From Terribium retamae (lineage in GTDB: Bacteria; Pseudomonadota; Alphaproteobacteria; Rhizobiales; Rhizobiaceae), in the NCBI RefSeq assembly GCF_022347545.1, contig NZ_JAKREW010000026.1, forward strand, positions 17,570 through 81,569: a DNA stretch of 64,000 bases, read 5' to 3'. A program made the position numbers and the translations under genes. The notes under the pieces were generated by a model. The model did no database searches. It saw nothing but the letters and a program-made list of their open reading frames with translations, and was not told the DNA's origin. Shown one piece after another: positions 60,624 to 64,000 of the stretch. The first letter of the stretch is position 1. Each line of letters opens with the position of its first letter.

Positions 60624-62435
60624 CTATTCGGCCGGTGTCGGTTTCTTCTTGAACATGCCGGCCAGATTGTCCCACAGCTCGATCTTGGCGCCCTGGCGCT
60701 TCATGATCGCACCCTGCTGCAGGATCGACAGGAGATTGTTCCAGGCCCAGTAGATCACCAGTCCGGCCGGGAAGCCTGCCATCATGAAGGTGAAGATCAC
60801 CGGCATCCAGTTGAAGATCGCAGCCTGCGTCGGATCCGGCGGCGCCGGGTTCATGCGCATCTGCAGGAACATGGTTACGCCCATCAGCAGCGGCCAGATG
60901 CCGATATGCAGCATGGCCGGCGTGGCGAAAGGCAGCAAGCCGAACAGGTTGAGCAGCGAAGTCGGGTCCGGTGCCGCCAAATCCTGAATCCAGCCGAAGA
61001 ACGGCGCATGCCGCATTTCGATGGTGACGTAGAGCACCTTGTAGAGCGCGAAGAACACCGGGATCTGGATCAGCACCGGCCAACAGCCGGCGATCGGATT
61101 GATCTTCTCGGTCTTGTACAACTCCATCATCGCCTGCTGCTGCTTCATCTTGTCGTCCGCGTATTTCTCGCGGATCTCAAGCATCTTGGGCTGCACCTTC
61201 TTCATGTTCGCCATCGACTTGTACGACTTGTTGGCAAGCGGGAAGAAGACCGCCTTGACGACAACGGTGGTGGCGAGGATGGCCAGGCCGAAATTGCCGA
61301 AGAATTTGTAGAGCGTGTCGATCAGCCAGAACATCGGCTTGGTGATGAAGGCGAACCAGCCCCAGTCGATCAGCAGATCGAAGCGGCGGATGTCGAGATC
61401 CTTTTCATAGGCATTGATCTTCGACACTTCCTTGGCGCCCGCGAAGACGAGCGACTCGATGGTGGTCGACTGACCGGGCTCGACGGTAATCGCATCGGTC
61501 AGGAAGTCGGACTGATAACGTGGCCGGCCGTCATCGAAATAGGCGAAGCGCGGCTGGAACGGCTGCTTCTCGGTCGGGACCAGCGTCACCGCCCAGTATT
61601 TATCGGTGATGCCCAGCCAACCATCGGTCGACTTGCTGGGCACGTACTGCTTGTCCGTTTCGACGGACGCATATTTGTGCTCCTGCAGGCCTTCCTCGCC
61701 GGTCACGCCGATCAGACCTTCATGCAGCACGTAGATCGAAGGCGTGGTCGGCTTGTCGAAGCGGGTGACGCGGCCATAGTTCGACAGGGTGACGGCGGCT
61801 GTACCGGCGTTCTGCACCGTGTCGGAAACCTTGAACATGTAGTTCGCGTCCACCGAGATCGTGCGTTTGAAGGTGAGCCCCTTGTCGTTGGTGTAGCTCA
61901 GCGTTACCGGCGTCGTCGGCGTCAGCGCGGCGTTGCCATCCACGGTCCACACCGTATCCGGGCCAGGTACCTTGCCGCTGGCATCGTTGCCGACGAAGCC
62001 GAACTCGGCATAATAGCCGTTCGGCAAGGCCGACGGGTTGAGCAGCTCGATTTCTGGAGAGTTGTTGTCGACCGTCAGCCGATAGCGCTTCAGTTTCAGG
62101 TCATCGAGGCGTGCGCCGGTCAGATTGATCGAGCCCTCGAGGCTCGGCGTGTCGATTTTTACGCGGCTGGTGGCGGCAAGCGCCTGTTCGCGTCCGGCCG
62201 GAGTCGAGCCGTCGGTTCCGGGCAGGCTGGGTACTGCCCCCTGCTGAACCGGTGCCTGCGTACCCGCCGGTGCCTGAGTCCCCGTCGCCGGTGCCGTCTT
62301 AGCCTGGCGCTCCGCCTCGATACGTGCCGCTTCGCGCTGCTGCTCGACGCGCGGGTTCATATAGAACACCTGCCACAGCGTCAGGATCAGCACCGACAAA
62401 GCGATGGTGATGAAGAAATTGCGGTTGTTTTCCAT
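60624..62435 (-). CDS. yidC: Membrane protein insertase YidC
   Basis: 603 residues. One N-terminal helix (about 5-22) and a large periplasmic beta domain (about 60-350) precede the conserved five-helix core, containing WGWFAFITKPMFWLIDTLYK, the GCWPVLIQIPVFFALYKVL helix and WNNLLSILQQGAIM near the C-terminus. It inserts inner-membrane proteins with or without SecYEG. The gene follows rnpA by 20 bases on the minus strand. Confidence 0.97.
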   Translation of the reverse strand: MENNRNFFITIALSVLILTLWQVFYMNPRVEQQREAARIEAERQAKTAPATGTQAPAGTQAPVQQGAVPSLPGTDGSTPAGREQALAATSRVKIDTPSLEGSINLTGARLDDLKLKRYRLTVDNNSPEIELLNPSALPNGYYAEFGFVGNDASGKVPGPDTVWTVDGNAALTPTTPVTLSYTNDKGLTFKRTISVDANYMFKVSDTVQNAGTAAVTLSNYGRVTRFDKPTTPSIYVLHEGLIGVTGEEGLQEHKYASVETDKQYVPSKSTDGWLGITDKYWAVTLVPTEKQPFQPRFAYFDDGRPRYQSDFLTDAITVEPGQSTTIESLVFAGAKEVSKINAYEKDLDIRRFDLLIDWGWFAFITKPMFWLIDTLYKFFGNFGLAILATTVVVKAVFFPLANKSYKSMANMKKVQPKMLEIREKYADDKMKQQQAMMELYKTEKINPIAGCWPVLIQIPVFFALYKVLYVTIEMRHAPFFGWIQDLAAPDPTSLLNLFGLLPFATPAMLHIGIWPLLMGVTMFLQMRMNPAPPDPTQAAIFNWMPVIFTFMMAGFPAGLVIYWAWNNLLSILQQGAIMKRQGAKIELWDNLAGMFKKKPTPAE

Positions 62436-62455
62436 CGAGACCTTAGCCTGTCGCG

Positions 62456-62788
62456 CTAGCGTTTTGCGTGGATACGGCGGGAAAGCTCGGCCTTCAGCTC
62501 ACCGAATGGCGCGGTGAGGACATCCTCGCGCCCCACGATGACATAGTCATGGCCGCTTTCCATGTCAGCGGCGGCATAAGTGCGCACGGCTTCTTTCAGC
62601 CGCCGGCGGACCCGGTTGCGCACGACGGCGTTGCCGACCTTCTTGGTGACCGTGAAGCCGACACGCGGCGCTTCACTGTCACCGCGATTCAGCACTTCAA
62701 CGAGGAAAAACCGCCCGCGCCGCTTTTCGCCGCGCCGGACGGTCAGAAAATCCGTGCGTTTCAGGAGCCGTTTGGGTGCCTGTCCCAT
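62456..62788 (-). CDS. rnpA: Ribonuclease P protein component
   Basis: 110 residues. LLKRTDFLTVRRGEKRRG at the start and the signature RNRVRRRLKEAVR (about 70-82) identify RnpA, the protein part of RNase P that matures tRNA 5' ends. ATG 62788 gives the family-like start GQAPKRLLKR; a TTG at 62806 has no ribosome site. It lies 35 bases after rpmH. Confidence 0.95.
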   Translation of the reverse strand: MGQAPKRLLKRTDFLTVRRGEKRRGRFFLVEVLNRGDSEAPRVGFTVTKKVGNAVVRNRVRRRLKEAVRTYAAADMESGHDYVIVGREDVLTAPFGELKAELSRRIHAKR

Positions 62789-62823
62789 TGGCCGGGTTGC
62801 TGGCAACGGCCGTGGCCGCCCGC

Positions 62824-62958
62824 TTAAGCGGACAGCCGCTTGCGACCGCGGTTGCGGCGTGCAGCGACGACGCCGCGGCCGCCCTTGGTGGCCATGCGGG
62901 CGCGGAAGCCGTGCCGGCGCTTGCGAACGAGCTTGGAGGGTTGGTAGGTGCGCTTCAT
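62824..62958 (-). CDS. rpmH: 50S ribosomal protein L34
   Basis: 44 residues, the usual L34 length. It begins MKRTYQPSKLVRKRRHGF and contains RMATKGGRGVVAARR, ending in KRLSA. Very basic. It heads the conserved rpmH-rnpA-yidC run. There is no clear ribosome site before the ATG at 62958, but an A/T-rich GTATTTAAACAA precedes it directly. Confidence 0.97.
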   Translation of the reverse strand: MKRTYQPSKLVRKRRHGFRARMATKGGRGVVAARRNRGRKRLSA

Positions 62959-63220
62959 TTGTTTAAATACCGCGGCGTGCGGCCCTTCTTGTGTCTGTCA
63001 CTCTGTAACAGGAGCTTGTTGGCTGGGCCCTGTTTGGCGCGATCGAAACCGCGCCGGGTTCTGGGGCCCGAGCGTGAGCGGGGCTTATAGGTAGAAGGGT
63101 TTTGGAAGTCAATCCGGCTCGGCGCCAAAGAATCGCGCAAGATGTCTCATCACGTCATATAGCTGGAAATTCCGTCACAATTGCCTAGTTTGCATGGGAA
63201 GGCATGGCGGCATTGGGTGT

Positions 63221-63900
63221 ATGAGCGTCGAACCTTCCACGATCGAGGGCACGGAAGCGCCCAGGCCTGCGGCTGGCGCCCTGGCGCGTGCCGTGCCGCT
63301 GGCGCGCGGCCTGTCGGCCAAGCTCATCCTGCTCACCATCGTCTTCGTGCTTCTCGCCGAGGTCTTGATCTTTCTGCCTTCGATCGCGGACTATCGGACC
63401 CGCTGGCTGCGCGAGCGCCTCAACACGGCCGCCGCCGTGTCGGTAGTGCTCATCGAAGGCGAGCCGGGTGCGCTTTCCCGCACGGCGCAGGACGATCTTC
63501 TGATGGCGCTTGGCGCCAAGGCGATCGCGGTGCGCGATGGCGACGCTTCGCGCCTGCTTGCCGTTGCGGCGATGCCACCCAAGGTCGATGAACATATCGA
63601 CATCGCCAACACAGGCATGTTTGCGCAGCTTTCGGATGCGCTCGAAACCCTGTTCTGGGGCGGCGATCGCACGCTGCGTATCTTCGGCCCGGTCGGCGAG
63701 CAGGGCCGCGAATTCGAGTTGATCATGCCGGACTACCGCCTGCGCGCGGCCATGCTGTCCTTTTCGCGCAACATCGCGCTGATCGGACTTTTGATTTCGG
63801 TCTTCTCCGCAGTGCTCGTCTATGTCGCCGTCGACCGCATCATGATCCGCCCCGTGCGCGCGATGACGCGCTCGATGCTGTCCTTTTCCGAGGCGCCGGG
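63221..63900 (+). CDS. Sensor histidine kinase N-terminal part, truncated by contig end
   Basis: About 226 codons are usable. Two membrane helices (about 33-53 and 184-205) flank a periplasmic sensor domain of about 130 residues, and a HAMP-like start (VDRIMIRPVRAMTRSM) follows. This is the layout of a two-component sensor kinase; the kinase domains would lie beyond the contig end. The reading frame stays open through the junk tail after about 63899, which should not be translated. It is divergent from rpmH. Confidence 0.75.
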
Positions 63901-64000
63901 GGCGCCCCCCCGGGGGGGGGCCCCCCCCCCCCCCGCCGGACGCAAAAAAACAAACCCCCCCCCCCAATATGGGAAAACAAAACACCCGACCAAAAAAAAA
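63899..64000. other. Low-quality contig tail, probably an artefact
   Basis: The sequence turns abruptly into long C, G and A homopolymers (such as a run of 14 Cs) unlike anything in the rest of the window, and the kinase-like protein stops making sense at the same point. This is most simply a sequencing or assembly artefact at a read or contig end. Confidence 0.85.

Noticed and set aside
60588..62459. 623-codon open frame antisense to yidC
   Set aside because: His/Arg/Asp-rich shadow; yidC is unambiguous on the minus strand.

Overview
The window looks like a chromosomal contig end from a high-GC alphaproteobacterium of the order Hyphomicrobiales, most likely Mesorhizobium or a close relative. 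The reasons are the rhizobial-type housekeeping neighbourhoods (cycM / kdsB-pheA, small SRP RNA / dnaX-ybaB / recR, def-fmt-truA, dapE / dapD, and rpmH-rnpA-yidC-engB with argB), a DnaX with most zinc cysteines missing, and small palindromic intergenic repeats of the kind common in rhizobia. I saw no tRNA, rRNA, insertion sequence, integrase or CRISPR array. The last ~100 bases (about 63899-64000) are homopolymer junk rather than genomic sequence.

Layout. 1-10655 is mostly core: a truncated YejA-like peptide-binding protein, membrane-anchored cytochrome c, kdsB, pheA, ridA, nudC, a HIT protein, the SRP RNA, dnaX-ybaB, a SleB-like lipoprotein, recR and an MltB-type transglycosylase. 10674-16973 is catabolic/transport: an LLM flavin oxidoreductase, a coiled-coil protein, an FAD oxidoreductase with an XRE-cupin regulator, a creatininase-family enzyme and an orphan peptide-type binding protein. 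17266-34046 is the unusual region: a class III nucleotide cyclase with TPRs, a 1516-residue fusion of a cytochrome P450 to a DyP-type peroxidase through membrane segments, a Crp-type regulator, a LuxR-type pseudo-receiver regulator, two RTX proteins, a 93-residue Asp-rich protein without any Lys or Arg, and a type I secretion ABC/HlyD pair. 34122-49688 returns to core genes (rmuC, def-fmt, truA, dapE, dapD, an HAD nucleotidase) mixed with regulators and two diguanylate cyclases. 49734-63220 carries argB and the rpmH-rnpA-yidC-engB run. Between engB and argB lies an accessory block: methyltransferase, amidase, ECF sigma/anti-sigma with fasciclin and Tat-exported MsrB, and an EmrAB pump with its TetR repressor. 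A truncated sensor kinase ends the window.

How the unusual region may work together. CRP-like sites (TGTGA-N6-TCACT/A) lie just upstream of the P450-DyP gene and in the LuxR/RTX divergent intergenic region. The local Crp-type protein keeps the cyclic-nucleotide pocket residues and the Arg-Glu pair of the CRP recognition helix, and a cyclase gene is next door. I infer a local cyclic-nucleotide circuit controlling an internal-membrane haem oxidoreductase and a secreted calcium-binding protein set. The P450 lacks the usual acid before the I-helix threonine and has Ala-Pro-Thr instead. This suggests a peroxide-using or hydroperoxide-rearranging P450, which would fit its fusion to a peroxidase. 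This is inference and needs database and biochemical checks.
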